64,000 bases of DNA from Bacteroidota bacterium (GTDB lineage: Bacteria > Bacteroidota > Bacteroidia > UBA8524). This document shows, in pieces, positions 8,242 to 16,759 of this stretch. A program made the translations under genes and the position numbers. Each line of letters opens with the position of its first letter. The stretch's first letter is position 1. The stretch is from NCBI GenBank assembly GCA_016124735.1, contig WGMZ01000007.1, positions 124,001 to 188,000 on the forward strand, given 5' to 3'. Below the pieces are notes generated by a model. The model did not search any database. It saw nothing but the letters and a program-made list of their open reading frames with translations, and was not told the DNA's origin.

Positions 8242-9389
8242 GAATTTATCTGGATAATGCCGCAACTACTCCGCTGGATCCGCAAGTTGCAGAAACCATG
8301 TTGGACGTGATGCAAAATAAATACGGGAATCCATCTTCCATCCATGCTCATGGAAGGGAAGTTCGCACTCTTGTTGAAGAAGCCCGAAAAACAGTAGCGA
8401 AACTGCTTAATGTCACTCCTTCAGAAATATTCTTTACTTCTGGAGGTACCGAAGCAGATAATATGGCTATCCGCTGCAGTGTGGAGGATTTAGGTGTGAA
8501 AAGAATCATCACTTCGCCCATTGAACACCATGCTGTTTTGCATACCATTGAAGAGATGGGCCATAAAGGTAAAGCCATCGTAGAATTTGTGAAATTAACG
8601 GCCAATGGACATATCGATCTGGACAGCCTTGAAGAATTGTTAAAGAAAGAGGAAGGCAAAACATTAGTTTCTCTGATGTACGCCAATAATGAAATAGGAA
8701 ACTTGCTGGACACCGATGCGGTTTCTGCGCTTTGCGAAAAATATGGTGCACTGTTTCATTGCGACACTGTGCAGGCCATGGGGCATTACCCATTGGATTT
8801 GCAGAAAACAAAGATTGATTTCATTGCCTGTGCTGCTCATAAATTTAACGGACCCAAGGGAGTAGGATTTATCTATATCAGCAATCGGAATCGGATCAAG
8901 CCATTGATTACCGGCGGGGCTCAGGAAAGAAATATGAGGGGAGGCACCGAGAATGTCTACGGCATCATAGGTTTGGCCAAGGCTTTGGAAATTTCCTGTG
9001 AACATATGGAAGAAAAAGCGGCCCACATATCGGGATTGAAAAATTACATGATTCGACGTCTGGAAGAAGAAATTCCAGGAATAGAGTTTAATGGAGATGC
9101 CAAAGGAAGAAGCTTGTATACTGTATTGAATGTGAGTTTTCCTCCGAGCAAGGTTTCTGATATGATGCTTTTCAAGTTGGATATCGAGGGTATTTCTGCA
9201 TCCGGTGGAAGTGCCTGTTCATCAGGATCGGACGTAGGGTCTCATGTTTTAGGTGCTCTCGGTGTGGACTCCAAAAGAGCCAATGTGCGTTTCTCATTTG
9301 GAAAATTCAACACAAAGGAAGAAATTGATTATGTGATAAGTAAGCTAAAAGAAATGCATCAGCCAGCCGAAACATCCACATTAAATTGA
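8238..9389 (+). CDS. Cysteine desulfurase (IscS/NifS class)
   Basis: 383 residues. Type I-fold PLP enzyme that takes sulfur from cysteine as a persulfide for Fe-S clusters or tRNA thiolation. Visible: YLDNAATTP start, SGGTEADN, IEHHAVLH, YANNEIG, HCDTVQA (PLP Asp), AAHKFNGPKG (PLP Lys202), RGGTENV and the mobile active-site loop SGGSACSSGS (Cys327). The loop length and SGSACxSG pattern fit the IscS/NifS group I rather than SufS. No iscU or iscA lies beside it; an HscB-like J protein is 54 kb away in this window. Co-transcribed with speB. Confidence 0.95.
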   Translation: MRIYLDNAATTPLDPQVAETMLDVMQNKYGNPSSIHAHGREVRTLVEEARKTVAKLLNVTPSEIFFTSGGTEADNMAIRCSVEDLGVKRIITSPIEHHAVLHTIEEMGHKGKAIVEFVKLTANGHIDLDSLEELLKKEEGKTLVSLMYANNEIGNLLDTDAVSALCEKYGALFHCDTVQAMGHYPLDLQKTKIDFIACAAHKFNGPKGVGFIYISNRNRIKPLITGGAQERNMRGGTENVYGIIGLAKALEISCEHMEEKAAHISGLKNYMIRRLEEEIPGIEFNGDAKGRSLYTVLNVSFPPSKVSDMMLFKLDIEGISASGGSACSSGSDVGSHVLGALGVDSKRANVRFSFGKFNTKEEIDYVISKLKEMHQPAETSTLN

Positions 9390-9399
9390 TTTTCCTTTC

Positions 9400-11085
9400 A
9401 TGCGTTTTATAGGTTTACTTGTTGTTCTGGTCGTTTACTCTAAAGGCTTTACGCAGGCTTATTACAAGCTGGATACTGCATTGGAAAGAGGGTATAACCT
9501 CTATTACCAGGGAAAGTACGACGAGGCCGGGCATGCCTATTTTAATGCCCTGAAACGCGCTCAGGAAACCGGGAATAAAAAAGTGGAAGCAGAGGCATAC
9601 CGCCTTTTGGGAGAGGTGAACAGAGCCTCATCTAATCGTCCATATGCAATTAAATATCTGGATAAAGCCGAAGCACTTTTTTCGTCCATTCACGACGAAT
9701 ATGGGGTGGCTTCCACCAAAAACAGAAAGGCGGCCGCCTATTTTGAGCTGGGAGACAGCCTCAATTATTCCAAATACTTAGCCAGCTCGCTGAAAATTAG
9801 CCGCGACAACGGATTTAAAGATATCGAATACAATTCGCTGACCATTTTAGGGGCAGTTCAGTTTGTTAAAGCTCTCGATTACAGGGAAGCAATTCACACA
9901 CTGCAACGCGCATTTTCCATAGCAAAAGAGCTGAATAAGGTGGAGGATTACCCTTACATCTACAATAATCTCTCTCGATTGTACCAAGAAATGGGCAATC
10001 TCGACAGTGCCGAGATTTACGGCCAGAAAGCACTAAAAATAGGAGAAGAATTCAATATTCGAACATATATATCGAGTGCCTGCGGCCGCTTATCGCTTAT
10101 TTATGCGGGCAAAAAAGAATGGGAAAAGGCATTTGAATACGAGCGTCGTTTCACGCAGTTTCGGGATACACTGGAAGATGAAGGGCGAGACAAAGTAATT
10201 GCAGAGTTGGTTGAAAACTATCAAACAGAAAAACAACAGGAAGCACTGCAAAGGCAAAAGGCTCAGATTCAATATACCTCATTGGCTTTGGCGGTCCTGC
10301 TAATTTTGTTGGTGGTTATCACAATCATGTTCTTTAATCTGAGAAAGCAAAGGAAACAGCTTCGTGATGTGAATGCACGAATCGGACAACAGAACGATAG
10401 TCTGGAAGAAATGAATGACCTGAAAGATCGATTGCTTTCGGTTCTGTCTCACGACCTTCGATCTCCCGTTGCTGCCTTGCATAGCTCTCTGGAAATATTA
10501 ACCACCGAAGAAGTTCCACAAGCAATACAGAACCAATTGCTTTCTGAACTGAGAGAACGAACCGATCAAACAGCACAATTACTGGATAACCTGCTTATAT
10601 GGATTAAGAGCCAACTGGAAGGCTTATCCCTGCACAAATCTGAAGTGAATCTCAGTCATTTGGTTTCGGAGGTTGTGAATACCATGAAGCATGACCTGGA
10701 AAGAAAACAGCTCCAATTGAAGATGGAACTGGATGAGAAAATAAAACTTGAGGCAGATCCGGAATTAGTGCGTATCATCATCCGAAATTTAGCATCCAAT
10801 GCCTACAAATACTCCAATCCGGGAACTAACATTGAAATTCGTTTGACTCAGGAGAAAAATGAGATTCTTCTGGAGATTCAGGATCATGGGGTGGGTATGT
10901 CGTCTTCTTCACTCAAAAATTTATTTAAACTGAACAAGAAAAGTAAGTCAGGAACCTCAAACGAAAAAGGTGTGGGTATTGGGATGGTATTGGTTAAAGA
11001 CCTGGTGAATAAAAGCGGAGGACGTATCACTGCAGAAAGTGAAGCAGAGATAGGAACGATAGTGCGGGTTTATTTTCCTAACTGA
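9400..11085 (+). CDS. TPR-containing sensor histidine kinase
   Basis: 561 residues. A signal-type N-terminus (to about 20) precedes five or six TPR-like helices (25-260), a coiled coil, one membrane segment (about 293-313) and a cytoplasmic kinase. The DHp box is LSVLSHDLRSPV (His351). The ATPase has an N box (NLASNAYKY), G1 (DHGVGM) and G2 (GVGIGMVL). This periplasmic-TPR design is common in Bacteroidota. No response regulator gene is adjacent, so it is an orphan kinase. It starts 11 bp after the desulfurase, and its 3' end overlaps the convergent gene by 16 bp. Confidence 0.92.
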   Translation: MRFIGLLVVLVVYSKGFTQAYYKLDTALERGYNLYYQGKYDEAGHAYFNALKRAQETGNKKVEAEAYRLLGEVNRASSNRPYAIKYLDKAEALFSSIHDEYGVASTKNRKAAAYFELGDSLNYSKYLASSLKISRDNGFKDIEYNSLTILGAVQFVKALDYREAIHTLQRAFSIAKELNKVEDYPYIYNNLSRLYQEMGNLDSAEIYGQKALKIGEEFNIRTYISSACGRLSLIYAGKKEWEKAFEYERRFTQFRDTLEDEGRDKVIAELVENYQTEKQQEALQRQKAQIQYTSLALAVLLILLVVITIMFFNLRKQRKQLRDVNARIGQQNDSLEEMNDLKDRLLSVLSHDLRSPVAALHSSLEILTTEEVPQAIQNQLLSELRERTDQTAQLLDNLLIWIKSQLEGLSLHKSEVNLSHLVSEVVNTMKHDLERKQLQLKMELDEKIKLEADPELVRIIIRNLASNAYKYSNPGTNIEIRLTQEKNEILLEIQDHGVGMSSSSLKNLFKLNKKSKSGTSNEKGVGIGMVLVKDLVNKSGGRITAESEAEIGTIVRVYFPN

Positions 11086-12593
11086 CGGGGGTCGAGGGGA
11101 CTGGCCATCCAAACATTCTCTTTTTCAACAACTACAGCGCCTGCTGGATCTCCTTTTCTTTTTCGGATGAATTTCTTTTCAGTATAAATGACCGGAGCCA
11201 AAGCTTCAGTCCTTCGTTTGGAAAACCAAAGCGCAAGTCCCGCAGCCGCCTCAATAACGGAGTCTGGGAAATTTCTTCCTGCCTGTTTCCGGATGATAAC
11301 ATGAGAGCCACTTACATCACGGGCATGTAGCCATAAATCGTCTTTTTTAGCAATTTTTAAACTCAGGATGTCATTGTCTTTGGCTTGTTTGCCAACCAAC
11401 AATTTAAATCCCGATAGTTCAAATTCATGGTAAGGAAGTCGCTGATTCGAAGCGGATTGTTTCTGCTTTTGTTTATTCCAGTTTCTTAACTCCGCCATCG
11501 ATTCAGCCTTTTCAACTTGATTCTGTTGTTGCTCAAGCTCCGCTATCTGACGCATTAACAGTTCTGTTTGGCTTTGAATCTTTTCTTCCTGAAGATGCTG
11601 ATTTTTTGCTTTTCGATAATAGCGTGTGGCATTTTCCTGGGCATTCAAAGTGCTTTTTAACGGGATTTCCAGCGGCTCATTGTTCAGATAGTCTTGGACA
11701 GAGATGGATGTGCTTTCTTTGATATACTGATGAATATGACTTAGAATCAGGTCGCCGAGATGTTTGTAGTTTTTTTGCTGTTGCAATTGTTTTGCTTCAA
11801 GTTTCAAAGCCTTGAGCCGTTTCTCTGCACTCTTTAGCTGTTGCTGATATTCCTGTAGTAACTGTTTCTTTTTTGAACTGAAATAAAAGCTGCCCAGCAC
11901 CAATTCGCTCCATGGGTCAACTACCTCCGTGAATCGATCAGATTCAGCCAATACCTTTCCGATACGCGCATCTGTATAAAGGGTGTAAGAGTCGTCCTGC
12001 GAAAGCAAATAAATGCGGCCTTCTTTCCATCTGTTGATATAATCCTGAAAATGGAGTCCCTCGAGATGAAGGTGCGTGTACTCCTTTTCTAAATCCCCCC
12101 GAAAAAAGGAGGCTTTGGAAAAACTTTCTTCATTAGAAGGCCACTCATGCACCGAATTTATAAGCTGTGCAACATATGCCGGGTCCCTTTCCAGCACTTT
12201 ACGAAAGGAGTCTGTTATCTCCTCTTCTTTGATCAGGAAAATATTCGCTAATCCGCCATGAAATCTAAAAAGAAGGCGGTTTTGTCCCAAAGCCCATTCC
12301 ATGCTTCTCTCGCCAGGAAATGAACGGATTGCATCGATTTTCTGACCAATAATATCATCAAATTGAGTGAGTCTATGCGGATGTTCTCTTTGAATAAATT
12401 CCGGAAATTGTACTGCGTTGATTTTTCCCTCAAAGCGAATCTGAATATTGAGCCAAGAAGCATTGCGGGTTTTCAGATGAAGAAAAAACTGATTTTTATT
12501 CGTTGAGAAACAGTCATGCACGAGTGCTTCACTCAGGGAGTTATTCAGCTCGGAAGCCATTCGAGCAATGGCCAATGCATGCAGCGTTTCCAT
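11070..12593 (-). CDS. rqcH: NFACT-family ribosome quality control protein (RqcH-like)
   Basis: 507 residues, shorter than the roughly 570 of Bacillus RqcH. Order: NFACT-N domain (1-210, with FHGGLANIFLI), long coiled coil (about 240-300 and 330-395, rich in Q/K/E) and the NFACT-R/DUF814 domain (about 405-500, with KDDLWLHARDVSGSHVIIR). RqcH binds obstructed 50S subunits carrying peptidyl-tRNA and recruits tRNA-Ala to add C-terminal Ala tails. The Asp-Arg pair important for tRNA recruitment in RqcH appears here as Glu95-Arg96 (PGERSMEW). It begins directly after the map stop codon, so the two nascent-chain genes are cotranscribed. Confidence 0.85.
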   Translation of the reverse strand: METLHALAIARMASELNNSLSEALVHDCFSTNKNQFFLHLKTRNASWLNIQIRFEGKINAVQFPEFIQREHPHRLTQFDDIIGQKIDAIRSFPGERSMEWALGQNRLLFRFHGGLANIFLIKEEEITDSFRKVLERDPAYVAQLINSVHEWPSNEESFSKASFFRGDLEKEYTHLHLEGLHFQDYINRWKEGRIYLLSQDDSYTLYTDARIGKVLAESDRFTEVVDPWSELVLGSFYFSSKKKQLLQEYQQQLKSAEKRLKALKLEAKQLQQQKNYKHLGDLILSHIHQYIKESTSISVQDYLNNEPLEIPLKSTLNAQENATRYYRKAKNQHLQEEKIQSQTELLMRQIAELEQQQNQVEKAESMAELRNWNKQKQKQSASNQRLPYHEFELSGFKLLVGKQAKDNDILSLKIAKKDDLWLHARDVSGSHVIIRKQAGRNFPDSVIEAAAGLALWFSKRRTEALAPVIYTEKKFIRKRKGDPAGAVVVEKENVWMASPLDPRQLGK

Positions 12594-13364
12594 TTAAAAG
12601 ACCATTTCCCCGTCGATATCGGTCAGAGCGATCGGCTTGTCGCCGGTTATCAGAATGGTATGTTCAAATTGTGCCGATAACTTGCCATCAATGGTTCGTG
12701 CCGTCCAGCCATCTTTCCGGTCGATTTTAGCTCTGGCCTTGCCTGCATTAATCATGGGTTCTACCGTAAATACCATTCCTGGTTTCATTACGGGGCCAGA
12801 ATTTTTTGGGGCGATATGTGGAACCTCTGGTTCTTCATGAAATTTCAAGCCCACACCATGACCGCAGAATTCATAAACGGTACTATATCCATTGCTCACG
12901 GCCAACTTATTGATTTCATACCCAATATTCCCAAGATAATTTCCGGGAACACATTCTTTGATGCCTACATAAAGACATTGCTTGGTTACTTCAATCAACT
13001 TTTTGGCATAATCACTAACGTTGCCCACCTCATACATTTTGCAGGTGTCGCCAAAATAACCGTCTAAAATGGTCGTAACGTCGATATTCAGAATATCGCC
13101 GTCTCTCAACTCGTATTTACTCGGGATGCCATGACAAATTACTTCGTTCACCGACGTGCAACAGGATGCTGGGAAGCCATTGTAGCCTTTGGTTGCAGCA
13201 CTTGCGCCATGATCACGCACAAATTCTTCGCATTTCTGATCAATGTATCCGGTACTCACACCAGGTTGAACAAACTGTTCCAGGTATTTTAAGGTTTCAG
13301 CTGCTAAAATGGAACTTTTACGAATTCCCTCAATTTGCTCCGGTGTCTTAATTATGATGGCCAT
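12594..13364 (-). CDS. map: Type I methionine aminopeptidase
   Basis: 256 residues, the size of the minimal type Ia enzyme, which removes N-terminal Met from nascent proteins. The five metal ligands lie in NIDVTT (Asp), GYFGDTCKM (Asp), CGHGVGLKFHEEP (His), TVEPMIN (Glu) and FEHTILI (Glu). The N-terminal motif IIIKTPEQIEGIRKS is typical. No zinc-finger or SH3-binding extension. It sits between the CoA-transferase (25 bp upstream) and the RqcH-like gene (no gap). Confidence 0.96.
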   Translation of the reverse strand: MAIIIKTPEQIEGIRKSSILAAETLKYLEQFVQPGVSTGYIDQKCEEFVRDHGASAATKGYNGFPASCCTSVNEVICHGIPSKYELRDGDILNIDVTTILDGYFGDTCKMYEVGNVSDYAKKLIEVTKQCLYVGIKECVPGNYLGNIGYEINKLAVSNGYSTVYEFCGHGVGLKFHEEPEVPHIAPKNSGPVMKPGMVFTVEPMINAGKARAKIDRKDGWTARTIDGKLSAQFEHTILITGDKPIALTDIDGEMVF

Positions 13365-13389
13365 GATAAAAGGCTACGAAAATAAGGAT

Positions 13390-14484
13390 TCAGACTGGCA
13401 ATTCCGACTTCTGACCCGGTATCTCCTGTATCCGAAATACATTGCCTGAAACGCGGCGAGTGGGAACCTGTTCTATTTCTTCCTCTAGAATACATTTCCA
13501 GGAGTTCGGGTCTTCAAATACTTCTTTTAAAGTGAGGATTCTTCCGGCGGGAATCCGCTGTTCTATGAGTTTTTGGAAGAGCATATCCCGGTTAAAATGG
13601 ATGGAATGTTCATTGAATAAATCCTGCAAAGCTACCCTGTTGCGGACCCGGGAGGCATTGTCGATAAAACGCGGATCATGGCTTGCTTCTTCCATATGAA
13701 GGATCTCGCAGAGATGAGCGAATTGCTTATCGTTTCCAATGGCCAGTACGATTTTTTTCTGATCGGAGGTAAGGAGGTATTCGCCATAGGGGCAAATAGA
13801 TGGATGAAGCATTCCCATGGCTTCAGGCTCCACCTGATTCATTAGCCAGGAGCTTGCCTGGTTGGTTAGTCCCGACAAAGCAGCATCGTACAAGGAGACT
13901 TCCACCACAGAGCCCTTTCCGGTCAGCATTCTTTCCATCAATGCGATGAGTAGCCCTTCTTTTAATTGATGGGCTGCCAGTTCATCTATCATGGCCACGG
14001 GCAATTTTGCATGCTGAGTTGGGGTACCACAAAGGTGGATATAGCCGGTTTCTGCCTGAAGCACAATATCAAAGGCAGTACGGTCGGATTCTTCTGAAAA
14101 ACCCGAGATACGGCCTTGAATCAGGTGTGGGAATTTTTCGGCAATCTTTTGTTTTTCCAGATGGAACTTTTTATCGTCGCCGTGCTTAAAATTTGATAGG
14201 ATTATATCAGCATCTTCCAACTCGGCATACAGAGAGGCAATATCCTCTTCATTTCCGAGATCCAGGCTTCTGATTTCTTTGCCATAATTGGCAGAAGCAA
14301 AATAGGATGAAACCCTGCTGTTTTGCCGATCACCCTCATTTTTCCAGGATCTGGTAATATCACCATTGCCCGGTTTCTCGAATTTTATCACCCGCGCTCC
14401 GGCTTCCGCAAAGAAGGTGCCCACCAGAGGACCTGCCAATACGGAGGCCAGCTCAATTATTTTTAGTTCTTTTATACTTTTCAT
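13390..14484 (-). CDS. Class III CoA-transferase (CaiB/BaiF family)
   Basis: 364 residues. Members move CoA between carboxylic acids through an enzyme-bound Asp anhydride. Family signatures: KIIELASVLAGPLVGTFFAEAGARVIKFEKP at the N-terminus, SYFASANYGK, AFDIVLQAETGY and a likely catalytic Asp in PVAMIDELAAHQ, where formyl-CoA transferase has Asp169. The C-terminal lobe (RIPAGRILTLKEVFEDP) is complete. The substrate cannot be read from sequence; carnitine-, formyl- and methylsuccinyl-type activities are all possible. Overlaps the upstream small membrane protein by 4 bp. Confidence 0.9.
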   Translation of the reverse strand: MKSIKELKIIELASVLAGPLVGTFFAEAGARVIKFEKPGNGDITRSWKNEGDRQNSRVSSYFASANYGKEIRSLDLGNEEDIASLYAELEDADIILSNFKHGDDKKFHLEKQKIAEKFPHLIQGRISGFSEESDRTAFDIVLQAETGYIHLCGTPTQHAKLPVAMIDELAAHQLKEGLLIALMERMLTGKGSVVEVSLYDAALSGLTNQASSWLMNQVEPEAMGMLHPSICPYGEYLLTSDQKKIVLAIGNDKQFAHLCEILHMEEASHDPRFIDNASRVRNRVALQDLFNEHSIHFNRDMLFQKLIEQRIPAGRILTLKEVFEDPNSWKCILEEEIEQVPTRRVSGNVFRIQEIPGQKSELPV

Positions 14485-14804
14485 GCCTTCATCGCTCCAA
14501 TGCTTAAAATTTTATAGAAGTATCCAACAAATAAAATAAAACTGATAACCATGATTCCGAAAACCTGAGAGCGAATCATTTTTAACAGGGGATCCATCTG
14601 CCCTTGTGGTATGAAATATATAATTAATCCTACTGGGAAACCACCAATCACTGCCGCCCAAACAGGAAAAGTGAGATTGAGGAACCAATTGAAACCGGTA
14701 TAATTGAGGTTATTGTGTTCCATAAAGATGCTTATCATCAGATTCAGCAAGAGTATCATCAGGCCAAAGTTGAGGAAACGAGGATGAATTTGTAAGGATT
14801 TCAT
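14481..14804 (-). CDS. Small three-helix membrane protein, unknown function
   Basis: About 107 residues from the ATG at 14804. The track start at 14822 is a TTG inside a TACTTTTG -7 box and is unlikely. Three hydrophobic stretches: FGLMILLLNLMISIFM, WFLNLTFPVWAAVIGGFPVGLIIYFI and VFGIMVISFILFVGYFYKIL. No motif recognised. First gene of the operon continuing into the CoA-transferase (4-bp overlap), map and rqcH. Confidence 0.7.
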   Translation of the reverse strand: MKSLQIHPRFLNFGLMILLLNLMISIFMEHNNLNYTGFNWFLNLTFPVWAAVIGGFPVGLIIYFIPQGQMDPLLKMIRSQVFGIMVISFILFVGYFYKILSIGAMKA

Positions 14805-14810
14805 TAGCGA

Positions 14811-14818
14811 CAAAAGTA
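14811..14818 (-). promoter_or_regulatory. -7 box (TACTTTTG) of the 14.8-11.1 kb operon
   Basis: Perfect TAnnTTTG match ending only 6 nt before the ATG at 14804, so the transcript would start at or within a few bases of the start codon. No clear -33 TTG at standard spacing was seen. Confidence 0.45.
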
Positions 14819-14943
14819 CCAAGATTCTACTGATAAAGGAATACAGTAGCTATATGTAAAAAATGAATACCACGAAAATGACTCTCCTTTGTAATGCCGC
14901 CTTTAATTGATGAGAATAGTCCTGTTTCTTTTTTTTATTGTAT

Positions 14944-14971
14944 GTTCATTTTGTATTAATACAAAATGAAC
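14944..14971. repeat. Perfect 28-bp palindrome
   Basis: Arm GTTCATTTTGTATT is followed immediately by its exact reverse complement, with no spacer. A+T-rich and not followed by a T tract, so it is a poor intrinsic terminator. Cruciform, protein-binding site or repeat-element end are possibilities. Confidence 0.8.
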
Positions 14972-15216
14972 CAAAAAATCAAGGCCAAAATAAGCTTCCC
15001 CGCTCTCTGTTTTTTTCTTAACGGTCGGCCATTGCATCTGGCCTCCCTAAAAAAAACATCACGCCAACGCGCGGCCCGCATTTTGGCCAGCCCACCCGCG
15101 AGAAGCTTATCAATTTCTTACTGACTGAGATGTTAGCTTAAGCTGGCGTAAGCAATAGGCGCCTAGCTTCCGTCCCGAATTTGTCGGGAGAGTACCCGCT
15201 GCCTGACGGAGCGTGA

Positions 15217-15234
15217 ATCCCGCACGTGCGGGAT
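15217..15234. repeat. Perfect 18-bp GC-rich palindrome
   Basis: ATCCCGCAC plus its exact reverse complement, centred on CACGTG, inside the repeat-rich intergenic region and 28 bp beyond a TCCCGA/TCGGGA hairpin. Confidence 0.75.
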
Positions 15235-15420
15235 AGCAAAGGAAGGCTTAGCGGGTCATTGAGGAAGCAAGCGCGATTTTTTTCTTCCTTTTTTTCTAAA
15301 AAAAGGAAATAGATTAAAGGAAAAATGGATCAAGAACCCTTCAATAAAAATGTTTTATGGGAAATAAACGGATACACATGGCGATGAATGATGATGACTG
15401 GACATAGTCAATTAAATCAC

Positions 15421-15428
15421 TAACTTTG
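15421..15428 (+). promoter_or_regulatory. -7 box (TAACTTTG) for the 15450 gene
   Basis: TAnnTTTG match 21 nt before ATG 15450. It overlaps the TTG that the ORF track used as start (15426), which argues for the ATG. Confidence 0.5.
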
Positions 15429-15449
15429 TTACTTGTTAATATCAAAATA

Positions 15450-15914
15450 ATGGCAAGAAAAAAAGGGGCCACTGTTGCGAAAGCACCAGTACAAAAAAAA
15501 TCAATTCCAACGAATAAATCTGTTGAACAATTATACAGTCAGTTGGTAACCTTGATGAAGAAAAACAAAGTTTCTAAGCGTGAATCTGCAGAAAAACTTG
15601 GAATGAGCTATCAGGGATTTTTGAATTCTTTTAACCACCGCAATCTAAAATTAGATGCATGGTACGATTTGAGTGAATTGGTAAATAAGCCATTTGTTGC
15701 ACGTTTTGAATCCGCTAAAACAGCTGCTGCTATAGAAGCAGGAGAGCAGGAAGTTCAAACATCAGCAAGCGCTGCACATGTTCAGTCGGATGATTTTACT
15801 GCATTACGATTGAAGAATGCAGAAGAAAAAATCAGCATTTTGGAAAAACAAATTGCAGCATTGGAATCGCAGATTCAGGACAAACAAACAATCATTGAAT
15901 TGATTCGTAAGTAA
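15450..15914 (+). CDS. Small HTH-like protein with C-terminal coiled coil
   Basis: 154 residues from ATG 15450. Basic N-terminus (ARKKGATVAKAPVQKK), then a predicted helix-turn-helix of Cro/XRE character at about 24-70 (MKKNKVSKRESAEKLGMSYQ), an Ala-rich linker and a heptad-patterned coiled coil at about 120-154 (LKNAEEKISILEKQIAALES). Such a layout fits a dimeric DNA-binding protein. It is monocistronic, with its own -7 box and a strong terminator. No named family recognised. Confidence 0.8.
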   Translation: MARKKGATVAKAPVQKKSIPTNKSVEQLYSQLVTLMKKNKVSKRESAEKLGMSYQGFLNSFNHRNLKLDAWYDLSELVNKPFVARFESAKTAAAIEAGEQEVQTSASAAHVQSDDFTALRLKNAEEKISILEKQIAALESQIQDKQTIIELIRK

Positions 15915-15937
15915 TCCGATTCATTAAAAGATCAAAA

Positions 15938-15960
15938 CCTCGCATTCGCGGGGTTTTTTT
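15938..15960 (+). terminator. Intrinsic terminator between convergent genes
   Basis: Stem CCTCGC/GCGGGG (one T-G pair) with loop ATTC, followed by seven T. The upstream AAAA lets it also serve the convergent minus-strand gene to some degree. Confidence 0.85.
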
Positions 15961-16759
15961 ATGCTTTTAATTCACTTTCCAGCTGATCCAGATATGCGGA
16001 AAAGTGGAGCAGGCGACTTCCGTACCAACTAAAGGCTTCTCCGTCTACAAGCTTCAGTGTTTCTCCGGGAAAAGCCTTCTTAGAGGCCTCGAAGTGCTTT
16101 CCATGAAAGGGGAAGGGTTCGCTGCTCAGGAAAATATAATCTGGATGAAGATTGATGATCTCTTCTGTTTGTAATTCAGGGTACCGTTCCGCTGCTATGC
16201 AGTTTTCAAAGCCAGCCAATTCCAGCATACTGTGGATGAAGTTTTTCCTGCCTGCAAACATCCAGGGATCTTTCCAGATTGCATAGGCTACACGGAAACC
16301 AGCGAAACGCTTTGCCTTGCTCTCAATCTCCTTTTTAATTTTGCTTAGTTCATCGCAAATTTTTTGTCCCGTATCTTGTTTTTGCAAGATCTGACTTAGT
16401 TCCAGCATCATGGAAACAGCTGCGTCAAAATCGTTGACATCACTCATCCAAACGGGGAATTCGCTTTCTAATATTTTAATATCCTCCCGGGTATTTTCCT
16501 CTTTATTGCCAATAATTAAGTCGGGTTTAAGAGCGCGAATCTGATCCAAATGAAGGTTTTTCGTGCCGCCAATATTGGGTATTGCGGCCACTTGTTCTTT
16601 TGGGTGTATGCAAAATCGCGTGCGTCCCACCAATCGGCTGCCCAGTCCAAGTTCAATCAGAAACTCCGTCTGACTGGGTACCAGGGAAATAATACGTTCA
16701 GGAAATGAATCGATCCAAACCTCCCGCTTCATTTGGTCAATATAACGGGAATATTGCAT
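15959..16759 (-). CDS. BtuF-like (cobalamin/metal-chelate) binding protein without signal peptide
   Basis: About 266 residues from ATG 16759 (the track's TTG is one codon earlier). Helical-backbone metal-receptor fold: RIISLVPSQTEFLIELGLGSRLVGRT, LDQIRALKPDLIIGNKEEN, VAYAIWKDPWMFAGRKNFIHSMLELAGFENC. BtuF-type proteins deliver cobalamin to an ABC importer in the periplasm, but no signal peptide or lipobox is visible here. A cytoplasmic role, or an N-terminus mis-called, must be considered. Its ATG overlaps the CBS stop codon (TGATG), so the two are translationally coupled. No BtuC/D genes adjoin. Confidence 0.82.
   Translation of the reverse strand: MQYSRYIDQMKREVWIDSFPERIISLVPSQTEFLIELGLGSRLVGRTRFCIHPKEQVAAIPNIGGTKNLHLDQIRALKPDLIIGNKEENTREDIKILESEFPVWMSDVNDFDAAVSMMLELSQILQKQDTGQKICDELSKIKKEIESKAKRFAGFRVAYAIWKDPWMFAGRKNFIHSMLELAGFENCIAAERYPELQTEEIINLHPDYIFLSSEPFPFHGKHFEASKKAFPGETLKLVDGEAFSWYGSRLLHFSAYLDQLESELKA

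Larger units (their letters stand above)
14823..15420. repeat. Gene-free intergenic region rich in inverted repeats
   Basis: No credible ORF in about 600 bp. It holds several dyads: a perfect 28-bp palindrome at 14944-14971; arms TCCCGA/TCGGGA at 15173-15189; a perfect 18-bp palindrome at 15217-15234 (ATCCCGCAC half-site); and an 11-bp stem with 2-nt loop at 15285-15308 (TTCCTTTTTTT arm). AAGCTTAT/ATAAGCTT copies lie near 14990 and 15105. Base composition is uneven: GC-rich between about 15050 and 15240, A/T-tract rich on both sides. This looks like a composite interspersed repeat, with a decayed mobile element as an alternative. Nothing shows what it does. Confidence 0.6.

Noticed and set aside
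13390-14804. CoA-transferase and small membrane protein considered as a new transport-activation system
   Set aside because: Only a 4-bp overlap links them; the membrane protein has no transporter motif and the operon continues into housekeeping genes.
14944-14971. 28-bp palindrome considered as an intrinsic terminator
   Set aside because: No loop, A+T-rich stem, no T tract, and no gene ends next to it.
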